The translations under genes and the position numbers were made by a program. A stretch of 64,000 bases of DNA from Piscicola geometra. Taxonomy: Eukaryota > Annelida > Clitellata > Hirudinida > Piscicolidae. This document shows, in pieces, positions 1 to 21,013 of this stretch (positions within the stretch are counted from its first letter, which is position 1; each line of letters opens with the position of its first letter). Below the pieces are notes generated by a model. The model was not told the DNA's origin. It saw only the letters and a list, made by a program, of their open reading frames with translations, and searched no databases. Location: assembly GCA_943735955.1 (NCBI GenBank), contig OX030959.1, forward strand, positions 2,529,772 through 2,593,771, given 5' to 3'.

Positions 1-896
1 ATGATGATGATTGTCTAATGGGAAGGCTGGGGAAGGGGTGGGTTGTCGATCAATGCAACGATTTTGTGACGCTCTCTCGTCGAGTGAATTATTCTTTTTA
101 TTGGAAGTTGTAAAAGTGATTTGAACGTATGTTCATAATGGATTGTACATTTATGTACCGCCTAACTGCATCATGCTTGGCCTTCAATTGCTCTCACCAA
201 GCACTAAAGCCATCATCGTAAAGAACTGCACTGGCTGATTGTTAGGCTGCATTGCAGACTCGGCATATTCTTTCCTTGACTTGGATGAACGATTGTATAA
301 TATCACCACAACCTCTAATTTATCCTTTTTCTTTTATCCCCTATAATTTATCCCCTATAAATATACTTCTTCAATTATGTTGTATAATTAATGGTGGTTC
401 AGCTGTTGTCATTGCGGGGTGCATTGGTGCCTGGAGAGGGTGCTGCAGGTGAAATGATCTGGCTGGCCATGGTGGTACTGGTGATGATTCGACATTTTAA
501 TGCTGATGATGATGATACCCAAAGATGGTGAGACCCGGATGATGGGATGATGATGATGATGATGAAACGCAGATTTGTTGATGATGGTGATGATGAATCA
601 AAAGTGTGGGGATGATGATGATACAGTCTCGCAGGCGACAAGTAAAAGATGGATGGCGCAAATTGCATTTCATAAATGTTCGACAACTTTCAGCATCAGC
701 AGCATTCAACGACTCTCTAAAGCACCTCTCCATCTTTTCAGTCAGCACAGCGAAGGTTCGAGAGCATGCTCAGAAGTGCATGCGCTGTCACTGCCTGTCT
801 TCTTGTCTGTCTGTCTGTCTGTCTGTCAGCATGTCCTGCTTGATGTCAGCGTGCTTGACACACCGCTTTTGTATGTCTGACTAGGTTCACGTCATG
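1..896. other. non-coding stretch with GAT and TCTG simple repeats
   Basis: No supportable gene is seen. The stretch holds GAT/ATG-type trinucleotide runs near 500-600 and a short TCTG run near 805-830. Open frames here are short and made of repeat-derived residues. Confidence 0.6.
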
Positions 897-904
897 TATA
901 AAAG
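897..904 (+). promoter_or_regulatory. candidate TATA box
   Basis: TATAAAAG is seen here, with moderately GC-rich sequence before it. It could serve a plus-strand transcript leading to the reading frame at 2242. No start-site evidence is available, so this is only a motif match. Confidence 0.25.
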
Positions 905-959
905 CCTCAGGCTTTGATCGTATCTGCTTAGTTGGAGCTGATTGTTTAATTAGTATTTT

Positions 960-1143
960 GAACAGGTTGACTAATTAGTTTTGAATAGATTGACTAATTA
1001 GTTTTGAATAGGTTGACTAATTAGTTTTGAATAGGTTGACTAATTAGTTTTGAATAGGTTGACTAATTAGTTTTTAATAGGTTGACTAATTAGTTTTGAA
1101 TAGGTTGATTAATTAGTTTTGTATAGGTTGATTAATTAATTTT
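960..1143. repeat. 23-bp tandem array
   Basis: About eight copies of a 23-bp unit containing GGTTGACTAATTAGTTTTGA are seen, diverging slightly towards the right end. The array starts about 60 bp after a TATA-like motif. No coding potential. Confidence 0.85.
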
Positions 1144-2241
1144 AGTTTAGATTCTTACTTCTAGTTAAAGTAAAAGACTAAAATCTTCGGACATTAACAA
1201 AATTATATTTTAAAATAAAATTGCTATTTTTATTAGATATTACTGGTCGCCAAAATTGCCAACTATACATTGATTTTTAAATAGGCGGTTTTAAAAAAAT
1301 TATTTTTTTATTTTATTTTATTAAAAAATTATGTCCAAATTTAGGGCCGAAACAAATTATTATTATATAAATTATCGTATCCGAGGATTTTGGTATTTTA
1401 GGGTAGTTAAACTTTAACTTAACTAAGCATTAATGACTGGGAAGTTGGATTACAGGGGCTTATTTAAACATACGTTTACGATCCATGCTTTCACCCGCCT
1501 TCTTGCACAGGCTTTCTCCAATGATTCAGCATACATCTCTTCATTTAGATTCATAATCAGCAAAGTGATCACAAAATCAAATCAACGCTAGCAATAATCA
1601 CTTCAATACTACACTTTCAAAACCAATTGATTCACCGCTTCTTCACTCCATATTCTCTTAATCAGTCAGTGATTAATCACCTAATCATGATTATATTATC
1701 AGGCTATTATGATTTACAATTTAGTATTTCAAGTATAGATATAATTTATTATATAACTTGGAAACCACTTTCAAGCATGTTCGCAGAACCACTGTAATCA
1801 CTTGTAATCACTGTAGGGAATAGCTAATCAAATCAAATCCCGCTTAAAATCTCTTCAGTTCATTCTAAATCTTGATTGCTGCTCGATTGATTTCGCTTCG
1901 TTGTCACCTCGAATGATAATCAAGGTCACGACCTTAAGTTTCACTCGGTTCAACTCTCCTAGTATAATTGTTGTTGCACACTATAGGATTGTTAATATGC
2001 TTGGTTACACACTGTCTTTGGTGTATGTTTGCTTTTGTTCATTACACACTTTTTGAATTTAACTCTTCGGGGAAAGATTCGCCTAATGATGAACTCAATT
2101 AATTAGTTTTTAATGATGTGTTGTGTCTGTAATTAGCCTCTCATTGAGGCATGCAATTAAGGAGTAACTATGGGTGATATGAAAGGTTATAAAACATTTT
2201 ATTTATTTATTATTATTATTATTATTAACTGAATAGTCATC
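1144..2241. other. AT-rich non-coding stretch
   Basis: No gene, RNA gene or clear element is seen. The last 35 bases are a TTA/ATT run followed by an AG just before the start at 2242, which could equally be a 3' splice site for a longer gene. Confidence 0.5.
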
Positions 2242-3799
2242 ATGACCACCCTCAGGAACCTCACCCACCACAAGAAGCCCTTGCCACAGTGGGCCACACT
2301 ACTGCTCTACAACCAACACCACAACAACTCGCACATCTCTAATAATAATAATAATAATCATCATCATCATCATCATCAACTTAGATTCACTAAAAACATA
2401 GTATTCAACAAAGTCGACACCAACATCAGTGACGTAGGCAACAACAACACCAGCAGAACCATCACCAACATCTATGACGTGTCGTCTCCTAGATCCTCTA
2501 CGATTTGCGCACCTAACATGACGTCATCATCATCATCATCTCCTTTCACGCCATCAACGCTAGCAAACAACACACAAAACTCGCCTAGAATTAGAAAGGC
2601 GCCTCTTACTTCCACTAAATCGTCCCCTCTCTCAAGCACCCCCACCACCACCACCACCACCACCAGCAGCAGTTCCAGCAGTGGCAACATCAACCGACCA
2701 CTAGCCACCCGGCCAGACACCCTAGGCACCATCAATCTCAACCAGCACTTCTTCAAGCACCAGCCGCTCAGCCACCACCAGCAGCAGCAGCACCATCGAC
2801 GACTCAATGATCCAACCTCTCCATCAGCCATCAACCACGCCAAGAAACTTCACTTTCTCGGCCAACCTCCTTCAGCCACCTCCATCACTCCCTCCTCTTC
2901 CTCCTCCTCCTCCAGGCCCTTCAAGTACCCTCTGGAGTTCGTCAAATACCCCCTTAGCGGGGCACTGAGTACTAGTAGTAGTATTAGTAGTGATGGTGGT
3001 GGTGGTGGTGGTAGTAGTAGTGTTGTTTGTGCTGGTAATAGTAGTGGCAGTTGCAGCAGCAGCGGCAATGGTGGTGGTGCCTCTCTCCCCAAGAAATACC
3101 CCTCCAACGTACACAACATCTCCGAGTCGAAAAACCAACGAGTGTACAAGAACATCACTAACAGCAACAGCCACAACAACAACAACAACCACAACAATAC
3201 AAACAGCGATCATGGCAACAACTACACAATCAGCAACAAAGATAGAACACTTGACTCAGGCAACAGTGACAAGAGCATGAGACACAGCAGCAGCAACAAC
3301 AGCAACAACAACTACACGACTCTGCCCACTGATCACGTGACAACAACTGCTCAGCCCACCCACCAGAAGACTCTACAGTTCGGCCTCAAGTGCAGTCCGG
3401 CTTCCCGCCTCGTCTCGATGAGCAACCAAGCCAAGAGGATCAACTCCCCGCGCACTTCTCCCTCCTCTTCTACTTATCCTTCTCTCACTCCTCCCTCCTC
3501 CACTCGTCTCTCTCTCACTCCTCTCTCTTCAGTCCATCCATCTCTCGCCACTGTCCCTGCCCTCATCGCTTCGAATTCGTCGCCGCTTAGACGCCCCTAC
3601 AAAAAAAACAACAGTTTATATGCTAATAATAACAACAACAACAACAATAATAATAATTATTATTATTATAATAATAGTAATAACACAAACATGAGAGATC
3701 ATCAAAAAGGCTCTGAGAATGCATTCTTGCTGTCAGCCAGTGAGGACGGAGCCATCCATACAACTGGTGTCGCTGCTGATTATGATGACCGTAATATTA

Positions 3800-3831
<32 letters not shown>

Positions 3832-3867
3832 GATGTTATAAAAGTGATAAAGTCTACAACGTGCTAA
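2242..3867 (+). CDS. Ser/Asn-rich protein of unknown function
   Basis: An uninterrupted frame of 541 codons that I do not recognise. It holds His, Ser, Asn, Thr and Gly runs separated by more ordinary basic and proline-rich segments, for example LQFGLKCSPASRLVSMSNQ near residue 380 and RLSLTPLSS near 420. The frame ends in an acidic Asn/Asp tail and a final Cys. There is no signal peptide, membrane segment or known domain. An in-frame TGA lies 12 bases before the ATG, so the frame either starts here or begins at the AG at 2234-2235 as a 3' exon. Two AATAAA signals follow at 4141 and 4182. The mixed codon use between repeat runs argues for real coding, but repeat-driven openness cannot be excluded. 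Confidence 0.45.
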
Positions 3868-4140
3868 ATCAGCGAAAAAATCAAAAAATCTTATAATTTT
3901 ATTTCTATTCTTCTTTTCACTATTTCATTATTTTTATCATCATAGCCACACGTTCATAATCTCCAGCACACCAGTATCGCTTTCTACATGCACCATTTGA
4001 CCCTTCGCTATGATAACGATGTTGGTGATGATGATAATGATCATGATGGTGATGATGATGTTCATGATGATGATAGTAAGGATGATGTTCACGATCGTGT
4101 TAGTATTAATGGTGGTAATGATAGAGGCATCTTCAGTGAG

Positions 4141-4187
4141 AATAAATCAGTGTTAATGTAGAAAATCAATATTCATAAAATAATAAA
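4141..4187 (+). terminator. candidate polyadenylation signals
   Basis: AATAAA occurs at 4141-4146 and again at 4182-4187, 274 and 315 bases after the stop at 3867. They fit a 3' end for the preceding reading frame. Confidence 0.4.
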
Positions 4188-6804
4188 CTTAGTAATCTTT
4201 TTCTAAGTGACCGTGTTCTCGCCATATTGATTTGCTATATATAGAGCTATTTGAATATGTATACATCGAATCGGATATATATTTGTATTAGTTTTGTTTT
4301 ATTTTATCAATTTATGTTGTAAAAATGTATCTTATTTTAGCACTTTGAAATAATGGCTACTTTGATTTATGCAAAATGTACCACGCTACAAGAGTTTATA
4401 CTATAGATGGTGATGCTTAAATATGCTAGTTATATTGTTTTAACAATTTTTTGCTTTATTTTAAATATTTGATCCTACTTTTCACAGATCAAACGATTTT
4501 TGTTTGTCTGATTTGAAGATGCGCTACTTTTTCGGTTGCGTTCGTAAGATTTCGCTCCAGTTTTTAGAAATAAATCATTTTTAATATTTTAAAACTATAA
4601 AAGCAAGTGTAGCAGGACTGGAGACTTAAAGGACTTTAACTAGTCTCCGCAGTTGTGTGAGACTTTTGGACATTTTTTGAGAATCATTTAGAGTCTTAAG
4701 ACCACTTGTGTTTTATATTTCTTTTCGGTCAATCACCTCTCTCCACCCCTCAATCAACAGCGCTGGTTGCCATACAACAAGTATGTTCGTTTTCAACGCT
4801 GGCTTTCTTTTAACTGACATTCCTTTTGTTCAGGTTTGCAATCTTTTTATTTGTATGCCATTACTTTTCGTGTCATTGTATCATTTGGTTGGAGCCTTCG
4901 AGGCATCCCAGCTACTCTCATCCAATAATCATGCACGCATCGATTCATCAGCACATGCATGTATCATGTTGCGGTTATTGAGACTGTTACTATAGTGAAA
5001 TTATGTCAAACTTGTGTGAAGGCTTTGTTACAGATTGTTAACTTTTGGATTAAAATACAGCGACAAATCTCAGCTGGCAAATTCTAAAAAACACCAGCAT
5101 GGCATTTCGAAGCATTTAAAAGACGTCATTTATTCGACGGCTGAATTCGACAAAGGAACACTCACACGTTACAATGGCGCAAAGAGGCGAACGTCTCTCG
5201 AACAGTTAAAAAACACATAAAATTTGCTGTTACGAATGTCAGAATATGCTTACATTAAGCTTCACTATGATTCGACTGCGGCGAGAGATCACCTGGCTAA
5301 TCACGCTGGAACGAACAATTTTGATTGGTTCAATAGAATTCTTAACGAGAAACGAACAAAGCTTGGAAAGAGTTGAAGTGGCTTGAGAAACGCTGCTTGA
5401 AGACTGAATACGCCTTTTGTAGGTGGGAAGGTTCATGTTTTTGATGATTAAAAAGTTTAAAATTCTGTAAATCACGACGTTGAATACTCGATTGATTAGG
5501 TGTTGTAATACCGATTGAATGGTTGAGAGGTTGTTCGCATGGGTTGCATGCCGGTGGAATGTGGCGCGATGCAGCAACGCCTGCAACGATCTTGGTGGAA
5601 GACGAACGAGAAGCACACGAAGAGAACCAAACCTATGGAACGATGAGCCAGTGAAGCGATGAATCTACCAAAGTAAGGGATGAGAATGAAATGATTTCCA
5701 CAGATTTGAAGTGAGTTGCGAAACATTACGGCAAGATGGATGTGTGTGCGGATGTGTTGAGATGGATGTGTGTGCGGATGTGTTGAGATGGCCTAGCAAT
5801 GATGAGCGCGAAAACTGACAAAGACGACATTGGAATTTTTGAAAATACGAAAAATATTATTTGCCGTCCGTTCGAAACTTGATCGAATAATATTTAAAAA
5901 GAAGCACGAAATAGTAGAAAAATAATTTCTCTCGTGATTCGCGAGTTAAGAGGGACAAGCGCTAATAATCCGGACAGTATGGTCGGGAATATGTGTGCTG
6001 CGATGGAATATTAAAAATGTGTCAGTTGCGGAGAATGTTTAAAGGGGCGAGGAGGCTGATTGAGAAGAAATGAATGGCACGGCTCTAGACTAATTAATAC
6101 CCGGGCACCAGGATGAAATGGCTAACTGCGCATTTCAGGTTCGATTCGTTATATTTTAAGTGTTCTGGTACCAAGGTACTCATTGAATTCCTTAAATAGA
6201 ACATAAAACGAATAGTGAGGAAAAAAAGAAATAGAAAAGAAATAGAAAAGAAATAGAAAAAAAATTGAAAAGAAATAAAAAAGAAATAGAAAAGAAATAG
6301 AAAAGAAATTTAAAAGAAATTTAAAAGAAATTGAGATAAAGAAGAAAAGACAGCGCTTGTTGAATGCGAGTGGAAGACAGGCAAATAATGAGGAATCAGT
6401 GGAGCGAATGAAAAGCAATGGAAAACTAATTTGGTTCAAACTATCATCCACACACTATAACATCAACACATCAGCATATCAACCACATCAACACATCGGA
6501 TGCTTGAAAGAACGAAAGCTTTAATTTTAAAATTCGCGAGCCCTTGAAACTCAAATGCATTGTGAAACATTACAGCAGCCATTGAAGTGCAGGGGGGGGA
6601 GGGCGGGATGGTAAGAAATGGAGAGGGGGGGGGGGAAAGGAGATGGTGCTTGTAGTGATCAGATGAAGAGGATTAGATAAACCTCAGTTGAAGCCTTCAG
6701 AACAGTCGCTTCTTCTCTTTCTTGTTCCTGCAGTGGTTGCAATTGTGCATGCGACGCAAAGCCACGTCATGTCATCATCAGCAGCTGTCGTTGTATCATC
6801 ATCC

Positions 6805-6840
<36 letters not shown>

Positions 6841-6870
6841 CCATCATCATAATCACCACCCCCACAAAAC
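4188..6870. other. intergenic stretch without a supportable gene
   Basis: Short open frames occur but none has recognisable composition or splice context. A 29-bp segment with GATGTGTGTGCGGATGTG is duplicated in tandem near 5733-5790. An AAATAGAAAAG-type purine array lies at about 6222-6330, and G homopolymers lie near 6593-6637. Confidence 0.5.
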
Positions 6871-6952
6871 TCACTGCTCCTCGAGCAGACTCCTGTTCTG
6901 CTCCTCCCAAGATCCCTTCTCTATCTCAAAACTACGCATTCTGCGCATCATC

Positions 6953-6983
<31 letters not shown>

Positions 6984-7110
6984 CCATCATCGTCATCATC
7001 ATCATCATCAGCATCATCACCATCATCACCATCATCATCATCATAATCATCATCATCATCATAATCATCATCATCATCATCATTACCGTCATCATATTAT
7101 TAGTAATAAT
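6780..7110. repeat. CAT/ATC trinucleotide tracts around the last septin exon
   Basis: CAT runs lie on both sides of the 70-bp final septin exon (6871-6940). On the minus strand they read ATG/GAT and sit directly against the 3' splice site. Confidence 0.8.
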
Positions 7111-7281
7111 AGTAATTTAAAAGCGTAGTAATAAAAGTTTAAATAATAATTATTATTATTATGATTATTATGATTATGATGAAAGAATATAAACTTCTCG
7201 TTGAGTTCCTTCTCTTGGGTCTCCAAAGTCCTCCTCATCTGCTCTGCCCTCCTGTTCAGCTGCAACAACAACCACCATATT

Positions 7282-7314
<33 letters not shown>

Positions 7315-7772
7315 TTAATTAATTATAACAGAACCGCCAAATCCAAGGCACACCGTAAAACCAACAACAAAAAAACCAAACAACAACTACAAAAACACCC
7401 CCACACCATCCCCAACAAACAACTACACAAAAACACCACAAAGACACAAACAACGAACACCACAACGAACACCACAAGGACAACAACAAACTCACGTCGG
7501 CTTCCGAGTCCTTGAGTTTCTGGAGCTTCTCCTTCACCTTCATCTCGAACACCTGCTCCATCTCCGCCTCCATCTTCCGCATCTTCTCCAGGTGCTCCCT
7601 CTTCTCCTCCTCTATCTGCTCCATTGGACTCCTGTTTGTACGTGTGTGTGTATGTGCGTGTGTATGTGTGTTGTTTGTTTGTGTGTTTCCGTGTGTGTGT
7701 GTGTGTGTATTGTTTGTGTGTTTCCATGTATGTGCGTGTTTCCGTGTGTGTGTGTGTTGTTTGTATGTGTGT

Positions 7773-7845
<73 letters not shown>

Positions 7846-7908
7846 TTCTAACTGAATTTTAATGAAAGAACGCATAGCGACATAGTTATGATTGATAGCT
7901 ATCATCAT

Positions 7909-7941
<33 letters not shown>

Positions 7942-8408
7942 TGTTACTCTTGTAAACAACTGGAATGGCCATCCGTAACCGTATAAATAATACTATTGAG
8001 CAGACAAAAAATAATAAGATGATAAAAAAAATGCAAAAAAGTATAATAATAATAATACAATAATACAGAGAAGTACAAACACGTAGGAAACGATACATAA
8101 AAACACAAACATTTCCGAGTCGGAATTGATGGCAAGCATGGATGACGCTGCTGATGATGATCTCGGTTCGTTGTTGACCGAGGCGAGTTTGTGGTAGCGG
8201 TAGTTCTCGTAGTGGAGGTTGTTCGTCACGTCCTTCAGGTCCTGCATGTGAGTCCTGCAATTGTGGTGGTGGCGGTGGTGGCGATGATGATGGTGGTGAT
8301 GATGATGATGATGATGGCGGTGATGGTTGTGGTGATGATGATGATGGTGGTTGTGGTGATGATGATGATGGTGGTTGTGGTGATGATGATGATGGTGGTG
8401 GTGGTGGC

Positions 8409-8445
<37 letters not shown>

Positions 8446-8692
8446 TTGGTTGTGATGATGATGATGATGGTGGCGGTGGCGATGATGATGATGATGATGG
8501 TGGTGGTTATGATGATGATGATGGTGGTTGTGGTGGTGATGCACACTGACTTGATGAGCATGTTCCGGAGGGCAGTGAAGTCGTTGTGCTCCATGCTTTC
8601 GACTGCAGTGGACGGTGATGACGTCATCGATTCAGTATTAAGCCTTCTTTCTTATTACAACATGGCGTTAATCAAGCACGGTTTCTCTTCAT

Positions 8693-8731
<39 letters not shown>

Positions 8732-8848
8732 GTTCATTTATATAGCGCTCAATCATTGTTTGCATTAGACAGGCATGCCATAAGCCCCTATACAAACAGC
8801 AATCAGCCATTAGTCCCGTGTGGAATGGAGATTATAAAAACAGCAGAC

Positions 8849-8904
<56 letters not shown>

Positions 8905-9669
8905 TAATAATAATAATAAATAATAATGAACAGATGAGGAGTACTGATTAGCGTGGTCGACTGACAAAATCTCTAGAGAGATCAATACTAAGATACCCAA
9001 ACATTAAATAAAAGAAATATTAACGTAAATACTATATTCCAAAAAGATATACATGAAAAATATTTTATTAAATCTTTATAGTAAAAATATAATTTAAACT
9101 GTATAATGCTAACGACCAAAGAGATAAGTGTATTTATTGGAACATCATGGAACCCATTAAAGTGCCGCGTGCAGATGCACGTGCGTGAGCATGGCAGGGA
9201 GGATGCTGCTAATTGCCCCCATCTACTACACCGCACATCCCTTAATTAATTAATTAGGCATCATTACTATCATCATCGCCCCTGAAACCACCATTACGTT
9301 CGAGATCATCGGTGTACGAGGAGTTGTTGTGAATATATGTTTACAAATACTCATATGAACATTGGCTTGATGGGAACATCATTATCATGACCGCAGTATC
9401 ATCATCATTACGCCATCCATTTCCCTATACAACAACCAATCTTATTAACGTGGCGTTAGCCCGAAGCAGCTTCAAGACTACTATCAGCACCAACTCGTCT
9501 CCCCTCCACCACCTCCCCCACCACAAACACCCTCACCTTCGACCACTCCCCACGGATACACACGTGCCCTCGTCCTCCTGCCAGCCACCTCGACCACACT
9601 GTTGCTGCCGACCACTGCGAACGGAATGCGCTCCTGCACGAGGCATGGTGGTGGTGGTTGTTGAGGTTG

Positions 9670-9739
<70 letters not shown>

Positions 9740-9740
9740 A

Positions 9741-9775
<35 letters not shown>

Positions 9776-9781
9776 CACTAC

Positions 9782-9835
<54 letters not shown>

Positions 9836-11813
9836 CACCACCTTCATCATCTTCACCATTCTGGCCTCCTCCTCATTCTCGGAGATGGGGAAGTCGTAGA
9901 GGTGGATGTTGTGCTGCGATATCTCGTTCATGATCTGCAAAGTAGGAATGATGCTAAGTGAGTATCATTATCAGCCGTATAAGCCTTTTAACCCAATCAT
10001 TCCTGTATAACCAACCCCACCACAACAACCAACACCACTGTAACAATCCCCCCCCCCTCCACCACTACCCCCACACATACAATAACCACAAACACTACAA
10101 CAACCACTGCAAAACCACAACCACCACAATCACCCTCTCACAACAACCACCACCACAAACCCCCCCTCACAACAACCACCACCACAATCACCCCAACCCC
10201 CATCCCCCACACCCACAACAACCACCACCACCACGTACAGTCTTCTTGAAGTCGCGACACTCCTCGGTGGTCATGGAGTCAGCCTTCGCAATGACCGGGA
10301 TGACGTTCACTCGCTTGTGCAGGCGTTGCATGAACTCCCTGTCGATCGCCTTCAAGCTGGTCGTTGTGGTCGTTGTAGTAGTTGTGGTAGGTGTGGTAGT
10401 GGTCGTTGTGGTAGTTGTGGTAGACAGTGGTAGTTGTGGTAGGTGTGGTAGTGGTAGGTGTGGTAGCTGGTCGTTGTGGTCGTTGTGGTAGGTGGTCGTA
10501 GTGGTAGTTGTGGTAGGTGGTAGTAGTGGTAGTTTTGGTTGTGGTGGTAGTTGTGGTAGGTGGTTGTAGTGGTAGTGGTAGTTGTGGTAGGTGGTTGTGG
10601 TAGTTGTGGTAGGTGGTTGTGGTGGTAGTTGTGGTAGGTGGTTGTGGTAGGTGGTTGTGATGGTAGTTGTGGTAGGTGGTTGTGGTAGGTGGTTGTGATG
10701 GTAGTTGTGGTAGGCAGTGGTAGTTGTGGTAGGTGGTTGTGGTGGTAAGATATTTGATAAGTAAAATCTGGCAAAATGCCAATTAATAATATGCAAAAGC
10801 AACAGCATCAGCAGCAGCAGAGATCGAACCCGTGCCCATTGGGGGAAATGAAGTAGAGGCAACAGTGCACACGGAGGTCGGGCAGGATGGTGCGAGTGAG
10901 GTGTGACTCGCTGTTGAGGTATGCTTCGTAACGACTCTCCACACACTCGAGAATGGGTTTCCAACTGGGAGAGGGTGGTTTGGTTCGGTGGTTGGTTGAT
11001 CGAGTGTGATGAAGTGAGAGATGATGGTGGTAGGTGGATGTTAAATTAATAAAAAACTAAATTAATGGTATTTAATAGGGCAGTTGAATTGACTAAAAAA
11101 TAGTTGTTAATTGATTTTAAATATTAAGAAAACGTGATCATTATCATAGATACCATTCTTCATTGTTGACAGCATCCCCGAAGCCAGGAGTGTCAATGAT
11201 GTTCAGTCTCAACTGCACACCCCCCTCACTCAAGACCAGAGACGTGGTCTCTACCTGTGTGTGTATGTGTGTGTGTATGTGTGTGTGTTTGTGTGTGTAT
11301 GTATGTGGGCACCTTGGCAGTCTTCTTGGGTCGTGAAGAGGGTCCTGGGTGTTCTGCATTGTAGATGTCTGCAATGAAGAGGCTGTTGATGAGGGTTGAC
11401 TTGCCAAGGCCTGCCTCACCTGATGGTATTATCTATTTAATAAAACTATTTATTTGAGAATTTTTGAATATTATTTTTACAGTATTAAAGTTTCATTTAT
11501 TTGTCTAATAATTAAACAAATAAAATAAATAAAAAATTAGCTGACCGACGATCATGAGATTGAAGTCAAATCCTCTTTTAACAGCCTTCCTGTACACTTG
11601 ATTTGGCAAACTGGCAAAGCCCACATATGAAGTATCGGAGCCTTTTGACGCAGACGAGTTTACACTTCTGATCGTTTGATTGGACATGTTTGAAACTTTT
11701 TCTATTTCCTTATCAATGTCCCGATCTCGACTAGAAAGATCCACTCTGCCTACTAATCCTGTAGCCGGTTCTTTGAAAAAATAATCTCTCGCCGAACCTT
11801 TTTTAGCATTCAT
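6871..11813 (-). CDS. SEPTIN7: septin, SEPT7 type
   Basis: A GTP-binding cytoskeletal protein that forms filaments with other septins at the cell cortex and division site. Twelve exons: 11813-11546, 11419-11313, 11254-11154, 10964-10830, 10356-10239, 9934-9842, 9633-9537, 8602-8551, 8254-8111, 7631-7496, 7259-7195, 6940-6871. All junctions keep phase and give 461 residues; SEPT7 is usually about 440. Seen: the P-loop GEAGLGKST near residue 91 (GES is usual), DTPGFGDA near 145 (G3), AKAD near 228 (G4), the septin element [10 protein letters not shown] followed by YPWG, and a C-terminal coiled coil from about 375. The segment [20 protein letters not shown] before the P-loop is typical of SEPT7. 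Most introns are filled with simple repeats. It is divergent from the ACSL-like gene. Confidence 0.95.
7638..7852. repeat. TG dinucleotide tract in a septin intron
   Basis: Interrupted then pure TG repeats. On the minus strand this is a CA tract leading into the acceptor of septin exon 10 at 7632. Confidence 0.85.
8270..8540. repeat. GAT/GGT triplet array in a septin intron
   Basis: Runs of GATGATGAT alternate with GGTGGTTGTGGT for about 270 bp between septin exons 8 and 9. There is no independent coding signal. Confidence 0.8.
8693..8930. repeat. short AAT-flanked interspersed repeat
   Basis: A unique core of about 120 bp (8731-8850), beginning near TTTATATAGCGCTCAATC, lies between two AAT microsatellites in a septin intron. 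The AAT tail and the core are typical of a short non-autonomous or truncated retroelement end. The family is not identified. Confidence 0.4.
9668..9840. repeat. CTA/ACT triplet tract in a septin intron
   Basis: A nearly pure ACT/CTA run of about 170 bp, ending in ACC repeats that directly abut septin exon 6. The exon 6 donor on the minus strand is therefore followed by GTGGTGGTGG. Confidence 0.85.
10370..10745. repeat. GGTGGTTGTGGTAGTT minisatellite in a septin intron
   Basis: Imperfect units built from GGT, TGT and AGT triplets fill most of the intron between septin exons 4 and 5. The long open frames on it are products of the triplet repeat. Confidence 0.85.
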
Positions 11814-12261
11814 ATTTTAAATCCTAAAAGATGGAATTGTTATTCAGTTTTTAGTTTAAAACTGGCTTCAATTATATATTTAAAAACCGCAAAATGTTCA
11901 CAATTCTGGCTCTAATTTATATTGCCAACTAAAGGTTACTAAAGGTTTGAACACGTTAATATTTTCTTAGAATTAGTGTTTATCTCATGGAGCGCGGAAG
12001 TTTAAAGAGATTTCAATGATATCACACATAATTTAAGTATTATTTAAATTATTGCTAATATTATTTTGTATGTTTTCAACAGTTGAAAAAATTATTTTTT
12101 CAAAAAACAATTTCAGGTTTCACTTTATTATTTTTATCAGTTTCATTTTCATTAAACTTATTAAATAATTTTCCTTCTAAAATTTAGCACATTCCTAATC
12201 AGGTCCAAGCCCTGTTGCCATGTCACTGTTTTGAAAACCTTGATAGTTCGCATGGAAAAGA
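11814..12261. promoter_or_regulatory. shared upstream region of septin and ACSL-like genes
   Basis: A 448-bp AT-rich stretch separates the two start codons, which point away from each other. No TATA box or CpG-rich core stands out. By position it must carry both 5' untranslated regions and probably both promoters. Confidence 0.45.
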
Positions 12262-20702
<8,441 letters not shown>

Positions 20703-21013
20703 TCATGATCCATACTTGAAAGAAACTAATTTATAATCAAAAAAGTAACGTAAACTAGCTCCAGAAAAAAAAACAATTGTAAAATATTTATATTCGCTTT
20801 TTGTATGTTTTTATCATTTTGAGTACGCATTACTTACAGCAGATTTGTAGCATTCTTGACATGACTATTTACTCGATTGAACTCTTATTTGGATTTTTAA
20901 TAGATCTTAACTGATAAATATCATTCATTTTTCATGCTTCTGAACTTTTTTTACATTTTCATAAACTAAAAAAAAGTTAAATAACAAAACGACGCGCCCA
21001 AAAACTCTGAATC

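Noticed and set aside
4708..4995. 95-codon hydrophobic open frame
   Set aside because: The hydrophobicity follows from T-rich sequence. There is no domain and no good start or splice signals.
8191..8697. Long open frames across GAT/GGT repeats on both strands
   Set aside because: All frames of a triplet repeat are open, and the region is intronic to the septin gene.
10239..10964. Apparent phase conflict at the septin exon 4/5 junction
   Set aside because: On re-reading, exon 4 ends ...SPNGHG in phase 2 and joins exon 5 correctly. There is no frameshift.
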